A stretch of DNA of 44,199 nucleotides from Chloroflexota bacterium (lineage in GTDB: Bacteria > Chloroflexota > Anaerolineae > Anaerolineales > Anaerolineaceae), in the NCBI GenBank assembly GCA_009773005.1, contig WOUT01000019.1, positions 1 through 44,199 on the forward strand, in the 5' to 3' direction. Shown here piece after piece: positions 7,992 through 17,400 of this stretch; within the stretch, counting starts at the first letter, position 1, and every line of letters begins with the position of its first letter. The notes beneath the pieces are model-generated. The model saw only the letters and a list, made by a program, of their open reading frames with translations, did no database searches and had not been told where the DNA came from. The position numbers and the translations under genes are program-made.

Positions 7992-9824
7992 ATGCCAAAA
8001 AAAATCTTCATGATTGGCTTAATATTTTTTCTTGCCGTACTTGTTATTTTGCAGACTACGGGAGAAATGAATATTGCCTATGCTGAAGACGACCCGACTC
8101 CAGGCCCAAACCGTTCTAAAATCATTAATGTCAACGTTGTTGTGTTTGAATGGTGGCTGGTCTACTGGTCAGATAATTCGGTTGCCTGTTCCTTTACCAT
8201 CGATCGCGAAGGCAAACCCAATGCGGAAGAAGTTCACAAAAGCTGCGGCGAGACAATTTTTCAAAAATGGCAAAAGACCCAGGTCTGCAACAGTGGGGTC
8301 CCGGGTCCGACTTGTACAGGGATGTATCTGCACAGCATAGGGTCTCGCAATATCCAACGCAAAGTAAAAGTAGAACTCCCGCCCGCTCAAGTGTGGATCA
8401 ATATCAATGGTTGCACTTTTGAAGCCGGGCAAAACAAATGCATCGGCGTGCCGGCTTTGAGATTCACAGGCGAGGAGAATCTGCCTAACGAGCAGATCAT
8501 CCGCATACAAGGCGATGTAAATGGGTCGCCTTTTTTATGCCCGGGTGCCGAGTGTTCCGTGCCGATTGTCCCTACAGGGGAGCAAGGAGTACCCATCACA
8601 TTCTGGGGAGACTCCAGCTATGGGGATTCCACCGAGGTTTATGAAGCCCTTATCAGGGTTGTGCCTTGGGGAGACTTCATGTCTCCGGAGCAGAGCAGCA
8701 ACGATACCCCAGAATATTATGTGGATGTGCTCAGCGCCCAATGGAAAGGCTCCCGGGCGCCAAGCTGCGCGGCGATCTGGCAGGTCTTTCCCGAGATCAA
8801 GGGTCCGCCTGACTGGCTGGATACTCCACTTGACCCGTCTGGACTACGCTCATCACTATCGCTTTATTATTTGGCAGCCATGCTTATCCAAAATGGCGCA
8901 GTGGATGCCAGAGCCTGCTCAAACGGAGGTTTGGAAAGCGTTCTCGCAGCTAACCAATGTGGACTTGAGAAAGCACAGTTTGCGGTCAATGTCTGGCAAA
9001 ACCAGTTTGATGAGCAGATCTTCAAGACCTCGCAGGAATCCAGCATTCCCGGGCAGCTTCTCAAGAACATATTTGCCCGCGAGAGCCAATTGTGGCCTGG
9101 CATCTATGGAGATGTTGAGGAGGTCGGGCTGGGTCAAATGACCGAGAACGGCGCGGATGCAGCGCTGCTATGGAACCCTGATTTTTACGCCCAGTTTTGT
9201 CCGCTTGTATTAAGTGAAAGCGCTTGTGCGCTTGGATATGGAAACCTTGGCGCTGACCAGCAGTCCATGCTGCGCGGAGCGCTGGTGCGCAAGGTGAACG
9301 CCACCTGCGCTGATTGCCCGCTTGGCATTGATCTTTCGCAAGCCAATTTCAGCATTCGGGTTTTTGCGGAAACGCTGGTGGGTAACTGCGGACAAGTGAA
9401 CCAGGTATTCTATAACGTGACCAAGCAGAATGCCGGCAGATTAAGTACCTATAACGATCTCTGGCGCTATACGCTGGTGAACTACAACGCCGGGCCGGGC
9501 TGCCTGTATACCGCCGTGAATCGCACCTGGAAAGCCAAAAATGCGCTGGATTGGCTGCATGTGGCGGCCAACCTGGAGCCTGCCTGCCGCGGGGCGGTCG
9601 ATTACGTGTTTGATGTTTCAGGAGGTGATACCGAAGAGATCCTGGTCTATTCCACCATGATCCCGACCGCCACCACCACACCCATCCGCCCGACGGCCAC
9701 TCAGACCTTGACGCGCACAGTCACCCCCACCCGTACCGCCACTGTCACAGCGACCACTATGCTGACCCCCACACCCACTGAAACGCCAACCGAGACGCCG
9801 ACCGCGACAGCGACAATACCATAG
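7992..9824 (+). CDS. secreted protein with a lytic-transglycosylase-like (SLT) domain
   Basis: 610 residues from the ATG at 7992; an in-frame GTG at 7983 is possible. A signal peptide covers about residues 1-29 and ends AYA. The first half is beta-rich, cysteine-containing and unrecognised. From about residue 345 the lysozyme-like signature of soluble lytic transglycosylases appears: the catalytic glutamate in FARES (about 362), GLGQMTENG (about 378) and YNAGPG (about 497). These enzymes cleave peptidoglycan to 1,6-anhydro sugars. The domain is cysteine-rich and long compared with usual SLT domains. The tail is a Thr/Pro-rich region (TPTPTETPTETPT) that ends without a membrane anchor. It has its own promoter. 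Peptidoglycan cleavage is a motif-based inference. Confidence 0.72.
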   Translation: MPKKIFMIGLIFFLAVLVILQTTGEMNIAYAEDDPTPGPNRSKIINVNVVVFEWWLVYWSDNSVACSFTIDREGKPNAEEVHKSCGETIFQKWQKTQVCNSGVPGPTCTGMYLHSIGSRNIQRKVKVELPPAQVWININGCTFEAGQNKCIGVPALRFTGEENLPNEQIIRIQGDVNGSPFLCPGAECSVPIVPTGEQGVPITFWGDSSYGDSTEVYEALIRVVPWGDFMSPEQSSNDTPEYYVDVLSAQWKGSRAPSCAAIWQVFPEIKGPPDWLDTPLDPSGLRSSLSLYYLAAMLIQNGAVDARACSNGGLESVLAANQCGLEKAQFAVNVWQNQFDEQIFKTSQESSIPGQLLKNIFARESQLWPGIYGDVEEVGLGQMTENGADAALLWNPDFYAQFCPLVLSESACALGYGNLGADQQSMLRGALVRKVNATCADCPLGIDLSQANFSIRVFAETLVGNCGQVNQVFYNVTKQNAGRLSTYNDLWRYTLVNYNAGPGCLYTAVNRTWKAKNALDWLHVAANLEPACRGAVDYVFDVSGGDTEEILVYSTMIPTATTTPIRPTATQTLTRTVTPTRTATVTATTMLTPTPTETPTETPTATATIP

Positions 9825-9845
9825 GCTAGCGTCAACTGGTTCGAT

Positions 9846-9920
9846 TCATTTCCGGGCTTCAAAAACTCCCGCAATCTTAACTTCATAACCCGGGCATATT
9901 CCATCCGCTGTTACCTTGTT
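9846..9920 (-). pseudogene. degenerate copy of the 3' end of the amrS-like radical SAM gene
   Basis: Read on the minus strand this encodes NKVTADGICPGYEVKIAGVF followed by EARK and a stop. The true gene ends NKVTADGKCPDCSEKIAGVF then RNSV and a stop. 15 of 20 residues agree with no gap, and many base differences are at third codon positions, as expected for a once-coding homologue. The second cysteine of the C-x2-C pair is lost. Upstream of it the frame has no further similarity. It lies on the other side of the P-loop kinase gene from the intact copy. Confidence 0.75.
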
Positions 9921-9967
9921 GGATGAGGAACCTTCGCCGAAGGAAAATTGTTTTTAAGGCAGGGTCT

Positions 9968-10603
9968 TTAGTACCCAGATAATTTTATGTTTTTATCAAT
10001 CCATAAGCAAATTTTTTGTGACGTCTCATCGATAGACGTTTCTGAAGTGTCAATTAATTCGATGACTGGTTGGTTGTCGTATGCTTTAAACCAGCGATTG
10101 AAACAAATATGTTCTTCAATATAGTTAGGCTCGTTTGAACCACGCCATTCAGGGCGTTGTTGTAAGCGATTTGATAGAGTCTCATCAGAACAGACCAATG
10201 CCAGATAATGTATTGTGGAAAAATATCTTCTTTCTATGCAGTTTTCTATGTTTTCAGGCACACCCATCCCTGCTCCGAATAAAACTACAGGTCGACCTGA
10301 TTGAGAAATATTTTTGCATACTCGGAGCCAGGTCTCGAAGAAATCTCGATAGTTATTATCAGGAGTATTGAATTCGGATCGCCAAAGAATGTCAGAGTCC
10401 AGCATTATTGCCTGGGAAACTTGACCCAATAAATGACGGTAAACTGTGGTTTTTCCTGTGCCACTCGCTCCAGAGATGATCAACAATGGCAACTGCTGAA
10501 ATCGATGTTCATGCCCACATTCCGGACAAATCGCAAAAGGGCCGGATGGGTCGATCGTTTTATCTGCATGGTACTTTCCACATTGGAAACAAATATTCAT
10601 CAT
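9968..10603 (-). CDS. zinc-ribbon P-loop NTPase / small-molecule kinase-like protein
   Basis: 211 residues. An N-terminal zinc ribbon (C5-x2-C8 and C26-x2-C29) is followed by a Walker A motif GASGTGKTT (about 45-53) and an ADSD-like aspartate stretch (MLDSDILW, about 69-76), as in nucleoside and shikimate-type kinases and AAA_18-like ATPases. An arginine-rich lid region follows (RLQQRPEWRG, about 148-157). The substrate cannot be named. The sequence is AT-richer than its neighbours and sits between two copies of the amrS 3' end, which suggests arrival by insertion. Two adjacent ATGs (10603 and 10600) are possible starts. Confidence 0.65.
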   Translation of the reverse strand: MMNICFQCGKYHADKTIDPSGPFAICPECGHEHRFQQLPLLIISGASGTGKTTVYRHLLGQVSQAIMLDSDILWRSEFNTPDNNYRDFFETWLRVCKNISQSGRPVVLFGAGMGVPENIENCIERRYFSTIHYLALVCSDETLSNRLQQRPEWRGSNEPNYIEEHICFNRWFKAYDNQPVIELIDTSETSIDETSQKICLWIDKNIKLSGY

Positions 10604-10764
10604 AACGATCTGTCATCTACTCCTAATTATCAGACAACGAGGAACTAAGACCTATGAGTATAATTTTGCGACAAAAACATCGTTTATAGCACGTGTACTG
10701 ATTTTTTGCATTGAAACTCACAACAATGTTTAAAATTCCTCCTGGTTGAAAGGAGATGAAATTT

Positions 10765-11829
10765 TTACACTGAGTTCCTAAAAACTCCTGCGATCTTCTC
10801 GCTGCAGTCCGGGCACTTCCCGTCAGCGGTGACCTTGTTTTCAAGGATGCGGTAGCCGCGGCGCTGGATCAGGCGTTTGGTGCATTTCGGGCAGTGGGAG
10901 TCTTCCAGCGAGCCCACCCTGCCGGGCAGGTTGCCGGCATACACATAGCGCAGCCCGGCTTCCTGCCCGATCTCGGCGGCGCGCTGCAGGGTCTCCGCGG
11001 AAGTCGGCGGCGCTTCCACCATTTTGTAATCGGGGTGGTAAGCAGTGACATGCCAGGGGATATCTTGCGAAATGGAGGTCAGAAACCGGCCCGCGTCCCA
11101 TAATTCCTCGGTCGAGTCGTTGAAGCCCGGGATGACCAGCGTGACCACCTCCACCCACAAGCCCATCGCGCGAGCCTGCCGGATCGTATCCAGCACCGGC
11201 TGCAGCGTGCCGCCCATCTTGCGATATTGTCTGTCTTGCATGCTTTTCAGGTCGATCTTGAGCGCGTCCAACCAGGGGTGGATATAATCCAGCACTTCAG
11301 TGGTGGCGTAGCCGTTGGAGACATACGCGGTCTTGAGTCCGTTCTGTTTAGCGAGTATAAAGACTTCCACCGCCCACTCGCTGGTGATGAGCGGCTCATT
11401 GTACGAAGAAGCGACCGCCGACGCATGGTTTGCGAGCGCCAAATTGACTAGTTTTTCTGCGCTGATCGGTTGAATTTGCTCAACACTCGAACCAGCGCGC
11501 GGATCACGCAAAGCCTGGGAAGAACGCCAATTCTGGCAGAATTCACAATGAAAATTGCATCCCAGCATGCCAAAGGTCAGCACTTCGCTGCCGGGCAGAA
11601 AATGAGCAAACGGTTTCTTTTCGATCGGGTCGATGTGCACCCCGGCAACATACCCATGCGGGACTTTTAATCCGCCATTCTCGTTGAATCTTACTCCACA
11701 AATGCCACGCTTGCCCGCGTGGATCACACAACGGTGGGCGCAGGCGGTGCAACGCAGCCCCTTGTTCTCCAGGGATTCAAACAGGCTGCCTGCCTGAGAA
11801 TAGCGATCCAATTCATCCTTTATATCCAT
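10765..11829 (-). CDS. amrS: AmmeMemoRadiSam-system radical SAM enzyme
   Basis: 354 residues from an ATG at 11829, with GGAGAAAG just upstream. Longer in-frame upstream sequence runs across the mutS2 start and is not coding. The N-terminus has a cysteine cluster (CTACAHRC, then ICGVR). The radical SAM triad is in GCNFHCEFCQNW (C-x3-C-x2-C). The body matches the PflA-like AmrS group (SYNEPLITSEW, YVSNGY, DALKIDLKSM, TLVIPGFNDS). The C-terminus adds two CxxC pairs (CPKC and CPDC), a small zinc ribbon. The AmrS reaction is not well established; genomes often pair it with Memo and AMMECR1 proteins, none of which is here. It diverges from mutS2. Confidence 0.85.
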   Translation of the reverse strand: MDIKDELDRYSQAGSLFESLENKGLRCTACAHRCVIHAGKRGICGVRFNENGGLKVPHGYVAGVHIDPIEKKPFAHFLPGSEVLTFGMLGCNFHCEFCQNWRSSQALRDPRAGSSVEQIQPISAEKLVNLALANHASAVASSYNEPLITSEWAVEVFILAKQNGLKTAYVSNGYATTEVLDYIHPWLDALKIDLKSMQDRQYRKMGGTLQPVLDTIRQARAMGLWVEVVTLVIPGFNDSTEELWDAGRFLTSISQDIPWHVTAYHPDYKMVEAPPTSAETLQRAAEIGQEAGLRYVYAGNLPGRVGSLEDSHCPKCTKRLIQRRGYRILENKVTADGKCPDCSEKIAGVFRNSV

Positions 11830-11909
11830 TCTTTCTCCTGCTTCTATTATAGCAAGGAGGCGACAGCCGAAGCAACCGGTATTCCGGAAATCAAAAAACC
11901 AGGATGTGG

Positions 11910-11915
11910 TAAACT
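11910..11915 (+). promoter_or_regulatory. extended -10 element immediately before mutS2
   Basis: TGG followed by TAAACT forms an extended -10 (11907-11915). The transcript would start near 11922, two bases before the ATG at 11924, so the mRNA is probably leaderless. There is no ribosome site and no good -35 box. Confidence 0.45.
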
Positions 11916-11923
11916 CGCTAAGT

Positions 11924-14329
11924 ATGGACGAGAAAACATTAAAGACCCTTGAATTCCCGAAAGTCATCGAGAAACTGGCTGGCTTTGCCGCATTCAGCGC
12001 CTCTGCAGAACTGGCCAGATCGCTCAAACCAGCCCCGACCCTTGCAGAAGCGCTGGAACGGCAAACCAAAACCACGGAAGCCCGCCGTTTGCTAAGTATC
12101 AAGGCTGATGTGAGCGTTGGCGGAGCGCATGATATTCGTCCGCTGGCTGACCTGGCGCGCCGCGGCGGTGTGTTGACTGAAACAGAACTGCTGGCGGTTA
12201 GCGGCACGCTGGTCTCTTCACGCAGTCTGGCAAAGTCGTTTGAAAAACGAACCCGCGAGTTCCCTCATCTGGCTGAGATCGTCAAACTCTTCCCACCTCC
12301 GCCTGGCATCATCGAGGCAATTTCCCGCTGCATCTCTGACCGCGCCGAAGTGCTGGATTCCGCGTCTCAAAAGCTGAAATCCATCCGCTCGGAGATCCAT
12401 GTTTCACACGCCCGGCTGCTGACCAAACTGGAGCGCATACTATCTGATTCACACACCGCCCCAATGCTGCAGGAGTCGCTCATCACCCAGCGTAATGGCC
12501 GCTATGTCATCCCGCTGCGCGCTGAATTTCGCAGTAAATTGAAATCCATCGTGCATGACCAATCCTCCTCCGGGGCAACCTTGTTTGTTGAGCCGGTGGC
12601 GGTGGTTGAACTTAACAATCGCTGGCATGAATTGCAGCTGCAGGAGCGTGATGAAATCCGGCGGATTTTAGCGGAGTTGTCTGCAAAAGTAGGCGCCGAA
12701 GCCGAAGCCATTCGCGGCATTGTGGACGCGCTGGCGTTTTTTGATTTCACCCTGATGTGCGCAAAATATGGCGATGAGCTGCGCGCCAGTGAACCCATTC
12801 TTAAAACGGTCAGACCGCCTGCCAAAGAGCATCATCCGGGTACATGCATCCGGTTATTTCAGGCTCGTCATCCTTTGCTTGATCAGAGCACGGTCGTCCC
12901 CATTGATGTTGACCTGGACGCTCATACATTTGCGGTGATCATCACCGGACCCAATACAGGCGGAAAGACGGTTACACTCAAGACCGTCGGGTTGATGATC
13001 ATCATGGCGCAGTGCGGCCTGCACATCCCTGCCCAATCCGGGTCAGAGTTGAGCTTCTTTGACAACGTTTTCGCGGATATAGGCGACGAACAATCCATTG
13101 AACAGTCGCTATCGACCTTTTCCGGTCATATCACCAATATCGTCCGCATTTTGGAAAAAGCGCGAACCAAGACGCTCGTCCTGCTGGATGAACTGGGAGC
13201 AGGCACTGACCCTCAGGAGGGTTCTGCATTAGCAAGGGCGATCATGTTGTATCTGGTTGACAGGCGCATCCCCTGCCTGATTGCTACTCATTACCCGGAG
13301 CTCAAAACTCTTGCGCACGCCACACCGGGTGTTGTCAATGCCAGCATGCAATTCGACCTAAAAACGTTGCTCCCGACCTATCATCTAACCATAGGCATCC
13401 CCGGGCATTCGAATGCGCTGGCGATTGCCAAACGCCTGAATCTGCCGGATGAAATCCTGGATTCAGCAAAAACAATGATCGACCCAAGTGAGTTGAAATC
13501 TGAAGAGTTGTTAAAAGAGATCCACCATCAGCGCGAAGTCGCTCTCAAAGCCAGATCCGCAGCCGACCGCGACCGGTCGCTGGCGATCAATTTGAAAGAA
13601 GAACTCGCCAACCAATTGGAAAAAATCGAGGACGAACGCCACCTGGCTCTTGAAAAAGCCAGAGCAGAAGCCGAGAAAGAATTGGAAAGTCTTCACAAGG
13701 AAATGGATGTAATTAGAAGGGATCTTCAGCGTGCCAGGCAGCCTTTGGAAGCCTTAAAAGCGATTGAGAAACAAGTCGAACAGGTTGACGAAAAAATATC
13801 CAAACCCGTTGAACGGAAGCTGATCATCAATGCTGGAAAAATCTCGTTGATGCCAAAACTGGGTGAACGGGTCAAACTGCGCACCTTGCAAATGGAAGGC
13901 TTGGTGACCGCGGTCGGCGAAAATGATCTTGAGATACAGGTTGGCAGTCTACGAGTGCGCGCAAAAAAAGATGATCTTCAACCGATTTTACAGCACATTG
14001 AAGAGACAGCGACCCCGGAAAAAAATAAGAAATTGACACAAGGCGCTTCCCGAACCCCCTCAAAAACGACACCCTTCCATCCGTCGCCGGGGATGGAGAT
14101 CGACCTGCGCGGTCAGCGTGCCGAAGACGCTCTAGACGCTCTTGACCGCTATCTGGCGAACGCCTTCATGGCTGGTATGCCATTTGTCCGTATCATTCAC
14201 GGCAAAGGCACGGGCCGCTTGCGCCAAGTGATCCGCGAAGCGCTTAAAGAAGCAGAAGAAGTTAAAAATTTTGAGGAAGGCGGTGAAAAAGAGGGTGGAG
14301 ACGGGGTTACGATTGCCCATTTGGAATAA
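11924..14329 (+). CDS. mutS2: endonuclease MutS2
   Basis: 801 residues, full length for MutS2. The N-terminal core and clamp helices run to about residue 320. The ABC-type ATPase carries Walker A (GPNTGGKT, about 342) and Walker B (LVLLDELGAGTDPQ, about 420), plus ATHYPELK. A coiled coil (about 530-630) is rich in charged residues. A KOW-like segment (MPKLGERVKLR) precedes the Smr nuclease domain with IDLRGQR and HGKGTGRLR. MutS2 suppresses homologous recombination and, in some bacteria, rescues collided ribosomes. The ATG at 11924 is preferred over a GTG at 11906. It converges on the SARP gene across a 13-bp hairpin. Confidence 0.93.
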   Translation: MDEKTLKTLEFPKVIEKLAGFAAFSASAELARSLKPAPTLAEALERQTKTTEARRLLSIKADVSVGGAHDIRPLADLARRGGVLTETELLAVSGTLVSSRSLAKSFEKRTREFPHLAEIVKLFPPPPGIIEAISRCISDRAEVLDSASQKLKSIRSEIHVSHARLLTKLERILSDSHTAPMLQESLITQRNGRYVIPLRAEFRSKLKSIVHDQSSSGATLFVEPVAVVELNNRWHELQLQERDEIRRILAELSAKVGAEAEAIRGIVDALAFFDFTLMCAKYGDELRASEPILKTVRPPAKEHHPGTCIRLFQARHPLLDQSTVVPIDVDLDAHTFAVIITGPNTGGKTVTLKTVGLMIIMAQCGLHIPAQSGSELSFFDNVFADIGDEQSIEQSLSTFSGHITNIVRILEKARTKTLVLLDELGAGTDPQEGSALARAIMLYLVDRRIPCLIATHYPELKTLAHATPGVVNASMQFDLKTLLPTYHLTIGIPGHSNALAIAKRLNLPDEILDSAKTMIDPSELKSEELLKEIHHQREVALKARSAADRDRSLAINLKEELANQLEKIEDERHLALEKARAEAEKELESLHKEMDVIRRDLQRARQPLEALKAIEKQVEQVDEKISKPVERKLIINAGKISLMPKLGERVKLRTLQMEGLVTAVGENDLEIQVGSLRVRAKKDDLQPILQHIEETATPEKNKKLTQGASRTPSKTTPFHPSPGMEIDLRGQRAEDALDALDRYLANAFMAGMPFVRIIHGKGTGRLRQVIREALKEAEEVKNFEEGGEKEGGDGVTIAHLE

Positions 14330-14341
14330 AATTAATCAAAA

Positions 14342-14381
14342 GAAGGTCGAAAGTATCAACCCCTGATCACTTTCGACCTTC
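14342..14381. terminator. 13-bp hairpin between convergent mutS2 and SARP genes
   Basis: GAAGGTCGAAAGT (14342-14354) is perfectly repeated inverted at 14369-14381 with a 14-base loop. No run of T follows on either side, so it is not a textbook terminator, but its position between two gene ends supports termination or mRNA 3'-end protection. Confidence 0.6.
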
Positions 14382-14473
14382 CTTGCACAAGCTCCCTAGA
14401 TCTTGCGCAGGGCATCTCGTATTTATATGTAGTTTATACAACTAACCCGTTGACAAAATGTTGACGGCTCTGC

Positions 14474-17400
14474 TTATCGCTTTTCCCATTCCTTTCGAAA
14501 TTTATTAAATAGTCCAAATACAGGTTTTTGAGTGGCGTGCTCCGCCATTTCATCCATGATTTTTTGAACTCGTTCTTTTATTATTTTTCTTTCATTATCG
14601 TTTTTATCGTACACACTGAGAAGGCCGGAATAGGCTTGCAATTCAAACCACCGATTATCAATGCTTCGACCAAAATCGGCAACTTTTGTATACAGTTGTT
14701 TCGCCAGTTCCTTGTTTCCCATTTTAACGGCTAGGCCGCCATTAATAGCATCAGCTATCATCCAGGAAGAACCAAAGCCGCGGTCTTGCATTTCTTTGAC
14801 CACATCCTCCGCTTGCCTCTGGAAATCATCCTCTCGAAGTTTTTCCGCAGTACTCATTAATTTCGCCATTCTGGCTGGCAGAGATATGGATGCAAGCCCC
14901 AATTTTTCAGAGGTACGAATCGATTCCTCTAAAAGTGAAATTCCTTCATCGAAATGATTGTTTTGACAAAGTGTTAGACCTAACAAGTAAAGGTTTTCCA
15001 AGGTTTGAAAATCGTTTACAGGTTGTTTTACGCCAAGACGGTAATAATCTTCGGCGGACTTTAGATCGCCCAGCAAACGAAAAATATTTCCGAAAACTGA
15101 GTGCCCGTGAGAAACTAATTTTCTTAAGGGGTGTTTGTTTTCGCGCTCAATGGCCTGTTTGGCGTGAATCCAACTCATATCAAGGTGACCCAATGCCAGA
15201 TAATTTCTTGCAAGAATTAAATCAAGCAACGAAATCCACCACCGCATTTTCAACTGAACTGCAAGCTCGTAGATCGATAATGCACTTTGAATAGATTTCT
15301 TGTACTTTGCTCCAGAGAGTTGAGCCAATGCCAGCACACTCGTTGCCTGCACTTTCGCAGACCGCCGAACAATCAACTGGCTGTCGTTAACTGCTTGAGC
15401 GGCAATAACCTCTGCCTGGGCAGGCCACCCCATCATAGTGTTAAGCAAAGAAAGGTGGGTCTGTATGTTTACAGCCGCGTCTAAACTCCGTTTATCCTCA
15501 TAATTTTTTCCGATTTGCAGTCCGTACCTGAAACTTTTTTCAGCATTAATATAGTCATTATTATAATTATGCAGAATACCCAGTCGCGCGTACGCCTCAA
15601 GTTCTTCCCCCTTGGCGTTTGCTTTGGATAAAAAGAACAGAGCTTTATTGATTTGTTCAATACCTTCACCTTGATTGTTTCTCATCCCGGCTACACGACC
15701 CAGCCCGCTCAACCCAGACCCGATCAGCAGCGGGCTTTGTCGGTTTTCACCGATTTCAAGACAAATACGATATATTTTTTCGCAGGTTGTGTAATCTGAG
15801 AGATCATAGGCATAATCGGCCCATTCCACATACAATTGGTGAACCAGCAATTCAGTGTATTGAGAGGGTACAGAGGGGAGGAGGTCCAAAGCATGTTGAT
15901 ATGCGGCATAAGTGTCGTCACGAGAGAAACGCGATCTGGAAAAACGCCCAGCCGCACACCAGGATTCGAACGCTTTGGTAATCTCACCGGCTCGCTCATA
16001 ATGACAGGCATAAACAGATGCAAGTTCCGGCAAATCTCCTTTAACCGATTGCAAAGCCTTAACCGCTAGCATATGCAAATTTCTTTTCCGCGCAGGTGAA
16101 AGGTCCTGCAGAATAACTTCGCGAATCTGGTCGTGGAGAAATGCGTAATGTGAAATAGTTTGTAATCCGCTCTCCCCGGCTAGAATTGATGCGCGTTGTA
16201 ACTCTTCAAGCGCAGAAACAAAATCTTCCGATCCCGTTTCAATCATCGATTCCAGTACTTCCGGCAAGAATTGCTTCCCGAGAACTGCCGCGGCTTTTAA
16301 TGCTTCTTTTGCATTTTCGGATAATTGCCGCGTCTTTTCACGGACGATAGCCTTTATCGTGGGTGGAATTGGATACAAGTCCTCTTTGGAGAAACTCTTA
16401 ATGTCGAAATCCAGATTTTTAATTGCTCGTAGGGTTTCGATCAGGAAAAACGGATTTCCTCCGGTATCGGACTGTATCTTTTTAATCAAGTCATCACTGA
16501 GGTTCCTGCCCAACACTGTGGTTACCAGTTGAGTAGTTTCCTCGACCGTAAACGTCTCAAGTTGGATTTTTTCCAAACTGTTTGCAAGCATACTTCTGTC
16601 CAGATAAATTTCCAGGGCCTGGTTGGTCTCTTCCTGTCGGGAGATCAATACCAATAGTCCATTTTTTTTGAAAAATGTGTGTTCATTTAAATAAGAAAGG
16701 AATTCAATGGTAGCATCATCGCACCATTGAGCGATACTGATCACAAACAAAAGCGGTTTCTTCTCTGCTAATTTGGTCAACAAATAATAAAGTGCATTAA
16801 ACAGCGATTGAAGTGGTTCAAGGGAGGCAAATTCTTTAGAGATCGAGTCAAGCTTGAGATCCTCGCTTCTTAATTCAGGGAACAAAATTGCAAGTTCCTC
16901 AGTAATATGCTCAGGCAGCGATATCCATTCCTCAGGTTTAACCTGTGACCTTAATCCATCAATTAATGGACTGAATGGCGAGCTTGTAATCATTGGTTTA
17001 CCGATACAAAACAGCAGGCGTGGCTTGAAATCCAGCCTGGAATAAAACTCCTGTACCAGGCGGGTCTTGCCTGAACCGGATTCTCCTGTGACGTGAACGA
17101 TCCCTCTTCGATGCAAGGCATGGTTCAACCGACTAATCAAATCGTGTCGACCCACAAATGGAACGGCATCTGGTTCAAAACCAGGCCACTCATCAGGATA
17201 ACTCTTTTTTTGATCTCTTCGAGACTCTTCCAGCCGTTTTTGAACATCTTGTAGAATTTGCGGTAACCCTTCTGGTTGATTCACACGGTAGAGTGAATCC
17301 AGATATCTCAGATGATCCAAGGCTTCCTTAATTCTGCCGCGTTCTTTTAGACAATTCAGCATTAAGTAATTAATATCTGTGTTCAGTGCATCATAATTAA

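Noticed and set aside
7739-8086. 115-codon frame before the secreted protein
   Set aside because: It crosses the tandem duplication and promoter, overlaps the start of the real gene in another frame, and has no family resemblance or ribosome site.
9701-9904. 67-codon minus-strand frame rich in valine
   Set aside because: It is the mirror of the Thr/Pro-rich tail codons and of the amrS remnant in a different frame.
9846-10790. Insertion sequence around the kinase gene
   Set aside because: No transposase, terminal inverted repeats or target duplication were seen; only the duplicated gene end supports mobility.
11830-12207. N-terminal extension of the radical SAM frame
   Set aside because: It overlaps the mutS2 start on the other strand and has no homology; the ATG at 11829 has a ribosome site.
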